Shown: positions 40,327-49,708, counted from the first letter of the stretch. The stretch is DNA of 64,000 bases from Mitsuokella jalaludinii DSM 13811 (GCF_000702905.1 NZ_JNKR01000001.1:62001-126000); one strand, 5' to 3'. Numbers and translations: made by a program. Notes: generated by a model not told the origin, from the sequence alone.

Positions 40327-40364
40327 GGTTGACGGTTAACCGATATTATCCTATAATGTTGACC
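40327..40364 (+). promoter_or_regulatory. bioB promoter with overlapping GTTAACC-type repeats (possible biotin-repressor site)
   Basis: TTGACG, 17-bp spacer, TATAAT (40329-40357). The motifs GGTTGAC (40327), GTTAACC (40335) and GTTGACC (40358) overlap it. GTTAACC is the half-site of BirA operators, but the arrangement is not a clean inverted repeat with the usual spacing, so the BirA call is tentative. Confidence 0.5.
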
Positions 40365-40406
40365 ATAATCCCACACCACGACGCACATATGAATCGAGGT
40401 CTTATC

Positions 40407-41417
40407 ATGTCCGAATCCAATTGCCTGAAACTCGCCAAAAGCATTATCGCCGGCCGCCGCATCAAGCGTGGAGACGATCTCTCGATCTTCCTCACCGCAC
40501 CGCTCCCGGAACTGCAGGAAGGCGCCCGCCTGCTGCAGGATCACTTCTGCGGCAATCACATCGACTTCTGCACGATCATCAACGGGCGCAGCGGCCGCTG
40601 TGGAGAGAACTGCAAGTACTGTGCACAGGCGGCCTGCCATCACACGGGCATCGAAGAATACGCCTTCCTGCCCAAGGAGACGATCATCGCCTACGCGCGT
40701 GCGAACGAGGAAGCCGGCGCCAACCGCTTTGCCATCGTGACCTCCGGCCGGGCGCTCTCAGGACGCGACTTCGACCGGGCCATCGAGACGTATGAGGCCA
40801 TGCGCGATACACTCCACATCGACCTCTGCGCATCGCACGGCCTGCTGACGCGCGCCCAGCTAAGACGCCTGCGCGAGGCTGGCGTCACGAGCTACCACCA
40901 CAACATCGAGACGAGCCACCGCTTCTTCCCACAGATCTGCACAACGCACACGTACGACGACCGCATCCGGACCATCAAGATGGCGCAGGAAGAGGGCTTC
41001 TGCGTCTGCTCCGGCGGCATCATCGGCATGGGCGAGACATGGGAGGACCGCCTCGACATGGCTCTCTCCCTGGCGGAGCTCGGCATCGAGTCCATCCCCA
41101 TCAACGCCTTGATGCCGATTCCCGGCACGGGCATGGAAGGCCGCGCGCAGTTGCCGGCAGATGACATCCTGCGCACGATCGCCTTCTTCCGCTACATCAA
41201 TCCAGCAGCCAACATCCGCCTGGCCGCCGGGCGCAAGCTGCTGCCGAAAAACGGCGCCACCGCCTTTTGCGCCGGTGCCTCGGCTTCAATCACGGGCAAC
41301 ATGCTCACGACCTCCGGCACGACGATCAAGGAAGACATGGCCATGATCGCGAAGCTCGGCCTGACGAACCGCGAGGAAGACTGCCATGCTGTCACAGGAA
41401 CATGCGGCGCACGCTGA
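40407..41417 (+). CDS. bioB: Biotin synthase
   Basis: 336 residues. Radical-SAM cluster CGENCKYCAQ, then YHHNIETSHRFFP, IIGMGETWEDR, INALMPIPGTGMEG and SITGNMLTTSG. It inserts sulfur into dethiobiotin using a 4Fe-4S and an auxiliary Fe-S cluster. ATG at MSESN has GAGGT 8 nt upstream; upstream in-frame ATGs are rejected because they fall next to the promoter. No other bio genes are near, so this is a lone bioB. Confidence 0.95.
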   Translation: MSESNCLKLAKSIIAGRRIKRGDDLSIFLTAPLPELQEGARLLQDHFCGNHIDFCTIINGRSGRCGENCKYCAQAACHHTGIEEYAFLPKETIIAYARANEEAGANRFAIVTSGRALSGRDFDRAIETYEAMRDTLHIDLCASHGLLTRAQLRRLREAGVTSYHHNIETSHRFFPQICTTHTYDDRIRTIKMAQEEGFCVCSGGIIGMGETWEDRLDMALSLAELGIESIPINALMPIPGTGMEGRAQLPADDILRTIAFFRYINPAANIRLAAGRKLLPKNGATAFCAGASASITGNMLTTSGTTIKEDMAMIAKLGLTNREEDCHAVTGTCGAR

Positions 41418-41437
41418 CGCAGGAACGCAGGACATAG

Positions 41438-41473
41438 AAAAGAGGAAGGACCCTCACGTCCTTCCTCTTTTTT
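41438..41473. terminator. Bidirectional terminator between bioB and the desulfoferrodoxin gene
   Basis: AAAAGAGGAAGGAC / GTCCTTCCTCTTTT perfect stem with a CCTCAC loop and a T-run. Confidence 0.95.
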
Positions 41474-41501
41474 CGTGCCTTCCGTCTTCAGACCTCCGTT
41501 C

Positions 41502-41897
41502 TCAGTCCTCGTGGAACTCTGCCTTCCAGAGGCCGTGGAGGTTGCAGTAAGCAAACGCCGCGACCGGCTTTTCGCCGCCGGCCAGCATGAATACTGCCTC
41601 CGGCGTCTCACCCGGTTTGAGGTGCTTGATCTGTGCGCCGTTCTCCGTCTCGAGGTGGATCCACTCGATGAAGTGCTCCGGCAGCATCGGATGTGCGACC
41701 GTGCCGACCTGTACCGTGACCTCACCGCCCTCGCGGTCCAGCGTGATGACCGGCACGTGCTTCTCAGCAGCCGCATCGACCGTATTGGGGATGAGTTCCT
41801 TCATCGGCTGGCCGCAGCAGCTCAGCGGGCCGCCAGCGTCCTTGATGAGCCCGACGATGTTCCCACATTTCTCACATACGAAAAAACGCTTTGCCAT
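41502..41897 (-). CDS. Desulfoferrodoxin (superoxide reductase with rubredoxin-like domain)
   Basis: 131 residues. N-terminal desulforedoxin domain with CEKCG and CCGQPM (FeCys4 centre I). The SOR domain supplies the Fe(His4)Cys centre II from EKHVPVI, HPMLPEHFIEWIHL and CNLHGLW. It reduces superoxide to peroxide without making oxygen, typical of anaerobes. Monocistronic in appearance, between bioB (converging) and the DUF2156 gene. Confidence 0.95.
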   Translation of the reverse strand: MAKRFFVCEKCGNIVGLIKDAGGPLSCCGQPMKELIPNTVDAAAEKHVPVITLDREGGEVTVQVGTVAHPMLPEHFIEWIHLETENGAQIKHLKPGETPEAVFMLAGGEKPVAAFAYCNLHGLWKAEFHED

Positions 41898-41979
41898 AAA
41901 AATACCTCCCCTGATGAATCGATCTTTTACAGACTTACACCTTTATTGTAGCGAATCCAAACGCATGTTGCAAGGCGGA

Positions 41980-42885
41980 TCACTTGCGGCGTGCGTTGAA
42001 TTTCTCGATCATCTTGAATGGCTTGTACGATTCCTTCGCCTTGCGCAGTCCCTCATGGCCCATGTCCTCCTCGCGGTTGATGTAGGTCATCGCGCTCCAG
42101 GCGTGCTCGACGAAGCCCTGGTTGATGGCCGGGTACGCGCCGCGGATATTCGGGTCCGCCTTCTCGACATGGATGACGGCCGTATCGGCATTGAGCGCCT
42201 CGCCGAACGTGAAGGCGATGATGCGGTCATCGAGGCGGATGGCGCCGCCCTTGAGCTTGAAGTAGTCGAAGTCGTTGAAGATTTCGAGGATAGCCTTGCG
42301 CTCCCAGCCGATGAAGGGGTCGTCCGGCTCATCCTGGATGCGCAGCTTGTACCAGTTGTTGAGCTCGATCTTGCAGGCCGTGATGATGTCCTCCGTGATG
42401 GGCAGGTACTCAGCCTGCGGGTACATCTTGCGGAAGGCGTTGAGATGGTTCTTCTTGGAGTGGAGCTTGCGGCCCGAGAGACTGATGAGTTTCTCTGCCT
42501 CGTAGACGTAATCCCAGTTGTCGCGGTCATCCTCGATCTCAAAAGAGGCACCGTCGTACTGCTCGAGGAACTCTGCGTAGGCCTTCTCGATGCCCGTGAA
42601 GAGCACGGGGCGGCCCTGTTCTTCAAAATAAGAGAGAATCTTCGCCGTCGCCTCAGGCCACTTCTCCTCTGCACAGAACGGCTGGATGGCCATGAGCTCG
42701 CCTTCCCACTCGCACGTCATGTAGAGCACATCGCCATCCTCTGCCCATCTGACATGGTACGGCTCGCGCCACATGAAGAAGTTCGTGAAATTGAAGTGGG
42801 AATTCTCGTAATAGCCGCTGGAAAAATGACGGTCCAGCACCGGCTTGTCTTCTTTCGTCAAATCCTGGAAATCGATGATTCTCAT
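41980..42885 (-). CDS. DUF2156 protein (phosphatidylglycerol lysyltransferase C-domain-like, GNAT fold)
   Basis: About 301 residues. MRIIDFQDLTKEDKPVLDRHF, then FTNFFMWRE, SGRKLHSKKNHLNAFRKMYP and YPAINQGFVEHAW-like segments match cytoplasmic DUF2156 proteins, which share the GNAT fold of MprF-type aminoacyl transferases but lack the membrane flippase. Substrate unknown. The start is uncertain: this ATG has GGGAGG directly against it with no spacer, while an alternative ATG at 42942 adds 19 residues but has no ribosome site. Confidence 0.85.
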   Translation of the reverse strand: MRIIDFQDLTKEDKPVLDRHFSSGYYENSHFNFTNFFMWREPYHVRWAEDGDVLYMTCEWEGELMAIQPFCAEEKWPEATAKILSYFEEQGRPVLFTGIEKAYAEFLEQYDGASFEIEDDRDNWDYVYEAEKLISLSGRKLHSKKNHLNAFRKMYPQAEYLPITEDIITACKIELNNWYKLRIQDEPDDPFIGWERKAILEIFNDFDYFKLKGGAIRLDDRIIAFTFGEALNADTAVIHVEKADPNIRGAYPAINQGFVEHAWSAMTYINREEDMGHEGLRKAKESYKPFKMIEKFNARRK

Positions 42886-43006
42886 CCTCCCGATGCGCGC
42901 CGATGGGTCCCAAACGAAACGGATGCCGAGCGCGCGCGGCATCTGTTACGTATACTCTTACAGCTATACATTATATCAACTTTGTCAAATCGAGTTTGTG
43001 ACTGAC

Positions 43007-43396
43007 TCACGGCCTGACGATCTTTTCCATATGGCGAGATGATTCCGCCCTGCGCACAACTTCGTCAAGGCCTGCCCCGCTCGCCGCAGCGAGAGCCGCG
43101 AGCACGGCGCCCTCGGCGATTGGGCAGTCTACGAGGCGCACGGCCTCGTCGCGGCACTCCTCGACCGCGAGCTCGGCCGTCATGACGGCCGAGCCCATGT
43201 CCATGAGCACGACGGCACCATCCGTGCCGCAGACATCCTCGATGGCGACCTTGACGCGCTCGTAGCTCGTGCCGAGCAGTCCTTCATCGAGGCCGCCCGC
43301 CGCCTCGATGTGCACGTTGTTTGCCATCATCTCCGCCAGCTCCTTGACGCCCTCCGCCAATTTCTGGCTGTGTGAAACGATTACGATACCAACCAA
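43007..43396 (-). CDS. DhaM-like PTS phosphocarrier (EIIA-mannose fold), stand-alone
   Basis: 129 residues. VGIVIVSHSQKLAEGV places the phosphorylatable His at residue 9; AAGGLDEGLLGTS and GAVVLMDMGSAVMTAELA are the DhaM-type pattern that separates it from sugar IIA-Man. DhaM passes phosphate from HPr to the ADP of DhaL in PTS-dependent dihydroxyacetone kinase. No dhaK or dhaL is near and the protein has no fused HPr or EI domain. The start is TTG at 43396 with AGGGGGG 7 nt upstream; the 19-residue longer reading is rejected. Confidence 0.87.
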   Translation of the reverse strand: MVGIVIVSHSQKLAEGVKELAEMMANNVHIEAAGGLDEGLLGTSYERVKVAIEDVCGTDGAVVLMDMGSAVMTAELAVEECRDEAVRLVDCPIAEGAVLAALAAASGAGLDEVVRRAESSRHMEKIVRP

Positions 43397-43492
43397 AGTG
43401 ATGCCCCCCTGATAGTAAGAATGCGGCCAGTAGGCACTGACCGCATTTGTCAATTATTCTTTATTGTATCACGCCGACGGCGCAGCGTCTAC

Positions 43493-46400
43493 TCATTTGT
43501 AGTAGCGGACACCAGCCTCGAAGAGCTGCTGATCCTTGCTGCCCGGGACGTTCTTGGCGACATCTTCGCCAATGCGCTCCGAATGGCCCATCTTGCCGAG
43601 CACGCGGCCGTCCGGGCTCGTGATGCCTTCGATGGCATCGACAGAACCGTTCGGGTTGAACGGGATGTCGAGCGACGGATTGCCGGCTGCATCGACGTAC
43701 TGCGTCGCGATCTGGCCGTTTTCCTGAAGTCTCTTGACCGTCTCGGCGTCAGCCACGAAGCGGCCCTCGCCGTGCGAGATGGCGATCGTGTGGACGTCGC
43801 CGACCTTGACGTTGTTGAACCACGGCGAGAGGTTCGAGATGACGCGCGTGTCGACCATGCAGGAAGCATGGCGGCCGATCGTGTTGTGCGTCAGCGTCGG
43901 GGAGTTCTCGGAGAGATCGCGGATCTCGCCGTACGGCACGAGGCCGAGCTTGATGAGCGCCTGGAAGCCGTTGCAGATGCCGAGCATCAGGCCGTCGCGC
44001 TTCTGAAGGAGTGCCATGACCTCTTCCTTGATGCGCGGGTTGCGGAACATCGCCGCGATGAACTTGCCCGAGCCGTCCGGCTCATCGCCGCCGGAGAAGC
44101 CGCCCGGCAGCATGATGATCTGCGAGCGCTTGATGCCATTGACGAGCGCCTCGACCGTCTCCTCGACAGCCGTCGGCGTCAGGTTGCGCACGACGATCGT
44201 CTCGGCCGTAGCGCCGGCGCGCTCCCAGGCACGGGCCGAATCGTACTCGCAGTTCGTGCCGGGGAATACCGGGATGATGACATGCGGGCGAGCGATCTTT
44301 GTCGCAGCGGTGATGCCGTTGCCCTTCGTGTACGGGGCATACGATACCTCGCCCTTGACCTTCTTCGTCTGCGTCGGGAAGATCTTCTCGAGCGGCGTCG
44401 TGTAGGCCTTCTCTGCCTCTTTGATGCTGACGGCGATGCCGTTCACGCGGATTTCCTGCTCTGCCGTCGTCTGGCCGAGCTCATAGGCGCCCGTCTCGGC
44501 AAGCGCTGCCGAGACATCGACATCGTCCGCAAGCTCGAGGACGATCGTGCCATAGTCGGCGCAGTAGAGCTGCTCTTCCGTCATCTCCTTCGCGAACGCA
44601 AAGCCGATGCGGTTGCCGAGTGCCATCTTTGTGACGGCTGCGGCAATGCCACCGACGCCGATGCTCTGCGCAGCGCGCACCTTGCCCGCTGCCGTGAGCT
44701 GGCGGATCTTCTCGAAGTTTGCGCGCAGTTTCGGGAAGACCGGCAGGTCCTGCTCGTCCTTCTCGGCCGGCACGACGTAGACGCGGCTGCCCGCCTGCTT
44801 GAACTCCGGCGAGACAGCACGGTCGGCCTTCATGACGTCGACAGCGAAAGCTGCGAGCGTCGGCGGCACGTGGATGTGCTCGAACGTGCCGGACATGGAG
44901 TCCTTGCCGCCGATGGCCGCGATGCCGAGCTCATGCTGTGCCCAGAGAGCGCCGATGAGGGCTGCGAACGGATTGCCCCACTTCGCCGGGTCCTTGCCGA
45001 GACTCTCGAAGTACTCCTGGAACGTCAGGCGGATCTTCGCGGCGTCACCGCCGAGCGCGACCATCTTGGCCGCTGCTTCGACAACCGAGTAGAGGGCGCC
45101 GTGGAACGGGCTCCACTCCGTGAAGGCCGGGTTGAGGCCGAACGTCATGGCCGTCGCCGTCGTCGTCTCTGCGCCGAGCACCGGCAATTTGGCGACCATG
45201 CCCTCAGCCGGCGTCAGCTGTGTCTTGCCGCCGAACGGCATGAGGACCGTGTTGCCGCCGATCGTCGAGTCGAAACGCTCAGCGAGGCCCTTCTGGCTGC
45301 AGACGTTGAGGTCCTGGAGGTTTGTAAGCCACGCGGCCTTCGCGTCAGAGCCGCAGGCCTTGACGGCTGCCGGGACTTCGGCGAGGTAGCGCTTTGCCGT
45401 GTCCGGCTGTGCGATGACGGCCGTGACATGCTGGCGCACGCCGTTCGTGTCGAGGAAGGCGCGGTTCATCTGGACGATCTCGTTGCCGCGCCACTTCATG
45501 ATGAGGCGAGGCTGCTCCGTGACGACGGCAACAGGCGTTGCCTCGAGGTTCTCATCATCCGAGAACTTCTGGAAGGCCTCGACATCCTTCGGGTCGAGCA
45601 CGACGGCCATGCGCTCCTGCGATTCAGAGATAGCAAGCTCCGTGCCGTCGAGGCCCTTGTACTTTTTCTTGACGGCATCGAGGTCGATGACGAGGCCGTC
45701 GGCGAGCTCGCCGATGGCGACAGCGACGCCGCCCGCACCGAAGTCATTGCAGCGCTTGATCATGCGGGAGACCTTCGGGTTGCGGAACAGGCGCTGGATC
45801 TTGCGCTCCGTCGGCGGATTGCCCTTCTGGACCTCTGCGCCGCACGTCGTCAGCGATTCTTCCGTGTGCTCCTTCGACGAACCCGTTGCACCGCCGCAGC
45901 CGTCACGGCCCGTGCGGCCGCCGACGAGCACGATGATATCGCCGGCTGCCGGGCGCTCGCGCACGACATTCTCCTTCGGCGCCGCTGCGATGACCGCACC
46001 GATCTCCATGCGCTTCGCCATGTAGCCCTCATGGTAGACCTCGCGGACCTGGCCCGTGGCGAGGCCGATCTGGTTGCCGTAGGAGCTGTAGCCGGCAGCA
46101 GCGCCGAGCGTGATCTTCTTCTGCGGCAGCTTGCCCGGCAGCGTCTCGCTGAACGGGCGGCGCGGGTCGGCAGCACCCGTCACGCGCATGGCCTGATAGA
46201 CGTACGAACGGCCCGAGAGCGGATCGCGGATAGCGCCGCCGAGGCACGTCGCCGCGCCGCCGAACGGCTCGATCTCCGTCGGATGGTTGTGCGTCTCGTT
46301 CTTGAACATGACGAGCCAGTCTTCCTGCTTGCCGCCGATGTCGGCCTTGACGACGATGCTGCAGGCATTGATTTCCTCGGACTTGTCGAGGTCATCGAGC

Positions 46401-47269
46401 AGGCCTTCCTTGCGCAGCGCCTTGGCGCCGATGACGGCGATGTCCATGAGCGTGACCGCGCGGTCTGTATCCTCGCCGTAGAGCGTGTCTCTGTCTTCCT
46501 TGTACTTGCGGTAAGCTGCCGTCAGTGCCGGAGAGAAGTAGCCGTCCTCGATCGTGATATCGTCGATGGCCGTCGTGAACGTCGTGTGGCGGCAGTGATC
46601 CGACCAGTAGGTGTCGATGACGCGCAGCTCCGTGATCGTCGGCGCGCGGTGTTCCGTGTCGCGGAAGTACTCCTGGCAGAACTTGAGGTCCTCAAAGCTC
46701 ATGGCAAAGCCGCGCGCATCCATGAACGCATGGAGCTCGTCTTCGCTCATCGCGTTGAACGAAGTCAGCACCTCGACATCGGCCGGCTCTTCCGTGACCA
46801 TGTCGAGCGACTCCGGCTTTTCGAGCGACGCCTCGCGGCTCTCGACGGCATTAATGCAGTAATCCTTGATCTCCTGCAGCGCCTTGTCATCGACTGTTCC
46901 CGTCAGCACGATGACGCGTGCCGTAGCGATCTGCGGACGCTCCTTCTGCGTGACGAGCTGAACGCACTGCGCTGCAGAATCCGCCGTCTGGTCGTACTGG
47001 CCCGGCAGGTACTCGACGGCAAACATGCGGGAATCCTTGAATGCTGGCAGCGTCTCTTCATAGACTTTGTCAACAGGTGCTTCCGCAAAGACGACAAACT
47101 TGACCTTCTCGTACTCCTCATCGCTGAGGCCCTCGATGTCGTAGCGGTTGATGATGCGGACCGCCTCGAGGCCATCGAGATGGAACGTCTCCTTCAGATC
47201 GTCGCAGAGCTGCTGAGCCGGGATGTCGAATCCCTGTCTTTTTTCTACGAAAATTCTTCTTACCGTCAT
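43493..47269 (-). CDS. purL: Phosphoribosylformylglycinamidine synthase, single-chain
   Basis: 1258 residues, the large one-chain type that fuses the PurS-like, synthetase and glutaminase parts. Synthetase motifs: YWSDHCRHTTF, KNETHNHPTEIEPFGGAATC and GAGGVAVAIGELADGL. The C-terminal class I glutamine amidotransferase shows FPGTNCEYDSARAWERAGA, MLPGGFSGGDEP and the nucleophile in GICNGFQALIKLG, with HGEGRF as the acid-base His. It converts FGAR, glutamine and ATP to FGAM in purine synthesis. ATG at MTVRRIFV with GGAGG about 12 nt upstream. No other pur genes adjoin it. Confidence 0.97.
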   Translation of the reverse strand: MTVRRIFVEKRQGFDIPAQQLCDDLKETFHLDGLEAVRIINRYDIEGLSDEEYEKVKFVVFAEAPVDKVYEETLPAFKDSRMFAVEYLPGQYDQTADSAAQCVQLVTQKERPQIATARVIVLTGTVDDKALQEIKDYCINAVESREASLEKPESLDMVTEEPADVEVLTSFNAMSEDELHAFMDARGFAMSFEDLKFCQEYFRDTEHRAPTITELRVIDTYWSDHCRHTTFTTAIDDITIEDGYFSPALTAAYRKYKEDRDTLYGEDTDRAVTLMDIAVIGAKALRKEGLLDDLDKSEEINACSIVVKADIGGKQEDWLVMFKNETHNHPTEIEPFGGAATCLGGAIRDPLSGRSYVYQAMRVTGAADPRRPFSETLPGKLPQKKITLGAAAGYSSYGNQIGLATGQVREVYHEGYMAKRMEIGAVIAAAPKENVVRERPAAGDIIVLVGGRTGRDGCGGATGSSKEHTEESLTTCGAEVQKGNPPTERKIQRLFRNPKVSRMIKRCNDFGAGGVAVAIGELADGLVIDLDAVKKKYKGLDGTELAISESQERMAVVLDPKDVEAFQKFSDDENLEATPVAVVTEQPRLIMKWRGNEIVQMNRAFLDTNGVRQHVTAVIAQPDTAKRYLAEVPAAVKACGSDAKAAWLTNLQDLNVCSQKGLAERFDSTIGGNTVLMPFGGKTQLTPAEGMVAKLPVLGAETTTATAMTFGLNPAFTEWSPFHGALYSVVEAAAKMVALGGDAAKIRLTFQEYFESLGKDPAKWGNPFAALIGALWAQHELGIAAIGGKDSMSGTFEHIHVPPTLAAFAVDVMKADRAVSPEFKQAGSRVYVVPAEKDEQDLPVFPKLRANFEKIRQLTAAGKVRAAQSIGVGGIAAAVTKMALGNRIGFAFAKEMTEEQLYCADYGTIVLELADDVDVSAALAETGAYELGQTTAEQEIRVNGIAVSIKEAEKAYTTPLEKIFPTQTKKVKGEVSYAPYTKGNGITAATKIARPHVIIPVFPGTNCEYDSARAWERAGATAETIVVRNLTPTAVEETVEALVNGIKRSQIIMLPGGFSGGDEPDGSGKFIAAMFRNPRIKEEVMALLQKRDGLMLGICNGFQALIKLGLVPYGEIRDLSENSPTLTHNTIGRHASCMVDTRVISNLSPWFNNVKVGDVHTIAISHGEGRFVADAETVKRLQENGQIATQYVDAAGNPSLDIPFNPNGSVDAIEGITSPDGRVLGKMGHSERIGEDVAKNVPGSKDQQLFEAGVRYYK

Positions 47270-47385
47270 GAGTGCTTTTTCCTCCAAACGCAAAACAGAT
47301 CGGGAACACTTCGTCCAAGGATCGCCACCTCGCGGATGGGACCCCTTCTACGGTTTATTGTACCGAAAGTGAACGGCCATTGCAA
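47270..47385 (-). promoter_or_regulatory. purL promoter and about 80-nt structured leader
   Basis: TTGCAA, 17-bp spacer, TACAAT on the minus strand (47357-47385). The leader contains CCATCC-GCGA-GGTGG, a GNRA-capped stem, nested within GTCC/GGAC and GATC/GATC pairings. I do not recognise a known purine, ZTP or PRPP riboswitch. The rest of the gap to the Lrp gene (47386-47580) holds only promoter-like sequence. Confidence 0.45.
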
Positions 47386-47480
47386 GAAGGCTTCCTAATC
47401 TTTTCGCAAAGAGACGCTTGACCGCATGCCATTCTCCATTTGTCTCTATCGAGTGGAAGGGATTGTCTCATGATTCATTC

Positions 47481-47513
47481 TTGCTTTCCCTCATGGTACA
47501 GATATGATATAAT
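47481..47513 (+). promoter_or_regulatory. Promoter candidate of the Lrp-aminotransferase pair
   Basis: TTGCTT with a 16-bp spacer to TATGAT, overlapping a second -10, TATAAT (47508-47513). Either could be used; the ATG is about 70 bp further. Confidence 0.45.
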
Positions 47514-47583
47514 TATTCTGATTTCTACGAATTGATTTCACACGATGTTTCACTCAGGTTCCAGATAGCAAGGGGGATTTTAC

Positions 47584-48063
47584 ATGAAAGAATTGCTGGA
47601 GCTCCTCGAGCACGACGCGCGCCGTCCTGTCAACGAGCTGGCCTCGATGCTGCACCGCAGCGAGTACGAAGTCGAGCAGGATATCAAGAAGCTGGAGAAG
47701 GACAAGATCATCCTGTCCTACAACACGCTGATCAACTGGGAGAAGTTCGGCACGGACACTGTGACGGCCGTCATCGAGATCAACCTGACGCCGCAGCGCG
47801 AGGTCGGCTTCGACGCCATTGCAGAACGCATCTACCGCTTCGATGAGGTCCGCACCGTCTACCTCATGAGCGGCAGCTTCGACCTGCTCGTCATCATCGA
47901 GGGCAAATCCCTCAAGGATGTCGCCAACTTCGTCGCGACGCGCCTCGCCACCATTGAGGGCGTCACGCAGACGCGCAGCCACTTCATGCTCAAGCCCTAC
48001 AAGAAGGACGGCGTCATCATCAACGACGAAGAGCGCGACCGCAGACTGGTGGTGACACCATGA
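47584..48063 (+). CDS. Lrp/AsnC-family transcriptional regulator
   Basis: 159 residues. N-terminal helix-turn-helix (LLELLEHDARRPVNELASML, then YEVEQDIKKLEKDKII) and a RAM/AsnC ligand domain (TVTAVIEINLTPQREVGFDAI, VRTVYLMSGSFDLLVIIEG). Such proteins bind amino acids and control amino-acid metabolism genes. Its stop overlaps the aminotransferase start by 4 bp, so it probably regulates that enzyme and itself. AAGGGGG precedes the ATG. Confidence 0.93.
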   Translation: MKELLELLEHDARRPVNELASMLHRSEYEVEQDIKKLEKDKIILSYNTLINWEKFGTDTVTAVIEINLTPQREVGFDAIAERIYRFDEVRTVYLMSGSFDLLVIIEGKSLKDVANFVATRLATIEGVTQTRSHFMLKPYKKDGVIINDEERDRRLVVTP

Positions 48064-49247
48064 TCGAGAAGAGAAACGACTGGCAGGAGCGCCTCTCGCC
48101 GCGCGTCAATGCCATCGCCCCGTCGGGCATCCGCAAGTTCTTCGACATCGCCGCGCAGATGGAAGACGTCATCTCACTCGGCGTCGGCGAGCCAGACTTC
48201 GTCACGCCCTGGTCCATCCGCGAGAGCTGCGTCTACGGCCTCGAGCAGGGATACACCTCGTATACGGCAAACCGCGGCCTGCCCGAGCTGCGCGAGGAGA
48301 TTGCCCGCCACTACGCCGACGAGTACGGCTGCTCATACGATGCCGACACCGACATCCTCGTGACGGTCGGTGTCAGCGAAGCGCTCGACCTCGTCATGCG
48401 CGCCATCCTCGCGCCAGGCGACGAGGTCCTGATCCCTGAGCCGTGCTACGTCTCCTACCAGGCCTGCACGATCCTCGCGGGCGGCAAGCCCGTCGCCGTG
48501 CCGGCCAAGATCGAGAACGAGTTCCGCATCACGCCGGACGAGCTCGAAGAGCACGTGACCCCCAGGACGAAGGCGCTGCTCATCGGCTATCCGAACAACC
48601 CGACGGGCGCCATCATGACGCGCAAGGATCTCCTGGCCATCGCGGCCTTTGCCGAGAAGCACGACCTCATCGTCATCTCCGACGAGATTTACGGCGACCT
48701 GACGTACGGCGGCGAGAAGCACGTCTGCTTCTCCTCCCTGCCCGGCATGCAGGAGCGCACGATCCTCCTCAACGGCTTCTCGAAGGCCTACGCGATGACG
48801 GGCTGGCGCATCGGCTATGCGCTCGGCAACAAGGCCTTCATCAGCGCCATGACGAAGATTCACCAGTACACGATGCTCTGCGCGCCGATCACAGCCCAGA
48901 TTGCGGCCATCGAGGCGCTGCGCCACGGCGAGAAGTACATGAAGAAGATGGTCGCTGAGTACGACCGCCGCCGCCACCTGATCTACGACGGCTTCACGAA
49001 GATGGGCCTGCCGTGCTTCGAGCCGAAGGGCGCCTTCTACATTTTCCCGGACATCACGAGCACGGGCTACACCTCCGACGAGTTCGCCGAAGAACTCCTC
49101 AAGGCCGAGCACGTCGCCCTAATCCCGGGCTCCGCCTTCGGTGCCTGCGGCGAGGGCCATGTACGCTGCTCGTACGCGACATCCATCGACAAGATCTCCG
49201 AGGCGCTCGCGCGCATCGAGAACTTCCTCAAGAACCACAAGCGGTAA
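48060..49247 (+). CDS. Class I pyridoxal-phosphate aminotransferase (aspartate-type)
   Basis: 395 residues, fold type I. Motifs: VISLGVGEPDFVTPWSIRE, YTANRGLPELREEIARHY, GYPNNPTGAIM, VISDEIYGDLTY and the Schiff-base lysine in NGFSKAYAMTGWRIGY. The C-terminal Arg that binds the carboxylate is in HVRCSYATS. Close relatives act on Asp, Ala or aromatic substrates; specificity cannot be fixed. Coupled to the Lrp-family regulator. Confidence 0.93.
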   Translation: MIEKRNDWQERLSPRVNAIAPSGIRKFFDIAAQMEDVISLGVGEPDFVTPWSIRESCVYGLEQGYTSYTANRGLPELREEIARHYADEYGCSYDADTDILVTVGVSEALDLVMRAILAPGDEVLIPEPCYVSYQACTILAGGKPVAVPAKIENEFRITPDELEEHVTPRTKALLIGYPNNPTGAIMTRKDLLAIAAFAEKHDLIVISDEIYGDLTYGGEKHVCFSSLPGMQERTILLNGFSKAYAMTGWRIGYALGNKAFISAMTKIHQYTMLCAPITAQIAAIEALRHGEKYMKKMVAEYDRRRHLIYDGFTKMGLPCFEPKGAFYIFPDITSTGYTSDEFAEELLKAEHVALIPGSAFGACGEGHVRCSYATSIDKISEALARIENFLKNHKR

Positions 49248-49259
49248 TCCGCTGCACCG

Positions 49260-49299
49260 CGCTCCGTCCGTATTTCTCGTACTGACGGGGCGTTTTTTC
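49260..49299 (+). terminator. Terminator after the aminotransferase gene
   Basis: CGCTCCGTC / GACGGGGCG stem with a 15-base loop and TTTTTT. Confidence 0.85.
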
Positions 49300-49454
49300 T
49301 TGCTTGAATTTTCTTCATCGCATTGCTGTAAGATGCACCAAATCCTCCTTGATATTGGCCTGCTCCGTGCTATAATGGAACCATTCTCAAATTGAACATC
49401 AATTCGCCATTTCATTTGGGCCGGCGTCTATGGAGCCGGCAGAAAGGAGATCTT

Positions 49455-49691
49455 ATGGACTGGGCAAAAGGCTACATGCTCATCACTCTCGTCGCATTCC
49501 TTTGCGAGTACATCCGCCTGCGCGTGGATTATCACATCCTGGAGGTCGTCATCATGGTGGCTGCCATACCGTTCGCCATCTTCGCCGTCTGCGTGCTCCT
49601 CTACCTCGTGCTCTCTGTGCTGACAGACCGCGTCTGTGACCTCATCGAAGTGAGCCGCGCCAAGAACCACGGCATGCGCACCGATCCCTGA
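49455..49691 (+). CDS. Small two-helix membrane protein
   Basis: 78 residues with hydrophobic stretches at about 6-20 (YMLITLVAFLCEYIRL) and 27-55 (LEVVIMVAAIPFAIFAVCVLLYLVLSVL region), and a basic C-terminus. I do not recognise a family. Start at MDWAKG with AAAGGAGAT upstream; an 21-residue extension lacks a ribosome site. It precedes tRNA-Arg, which has its own promoter. Confidence 0.7.
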   Translation: MDWAKGYMLITLVAFLCEYIRLRVDYHILEVVIMVAAIPFAIFAVCVLLYLVLSVLTDRVCDLIEVSRAKNHGMRTDP

Positions 49692-49708
49692 CGCACAGCA
49701 GACAAAAT

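Noticed and set aside
43421-47398. A 1325-codon open frame on the plus strand opposite purL
   Set aside because: It is the antisense shadow of purL created by high GC and codon bias. Its translation is low-complexity (Arg, Asp, Leu, Val-rich) and it has no ribosome site.
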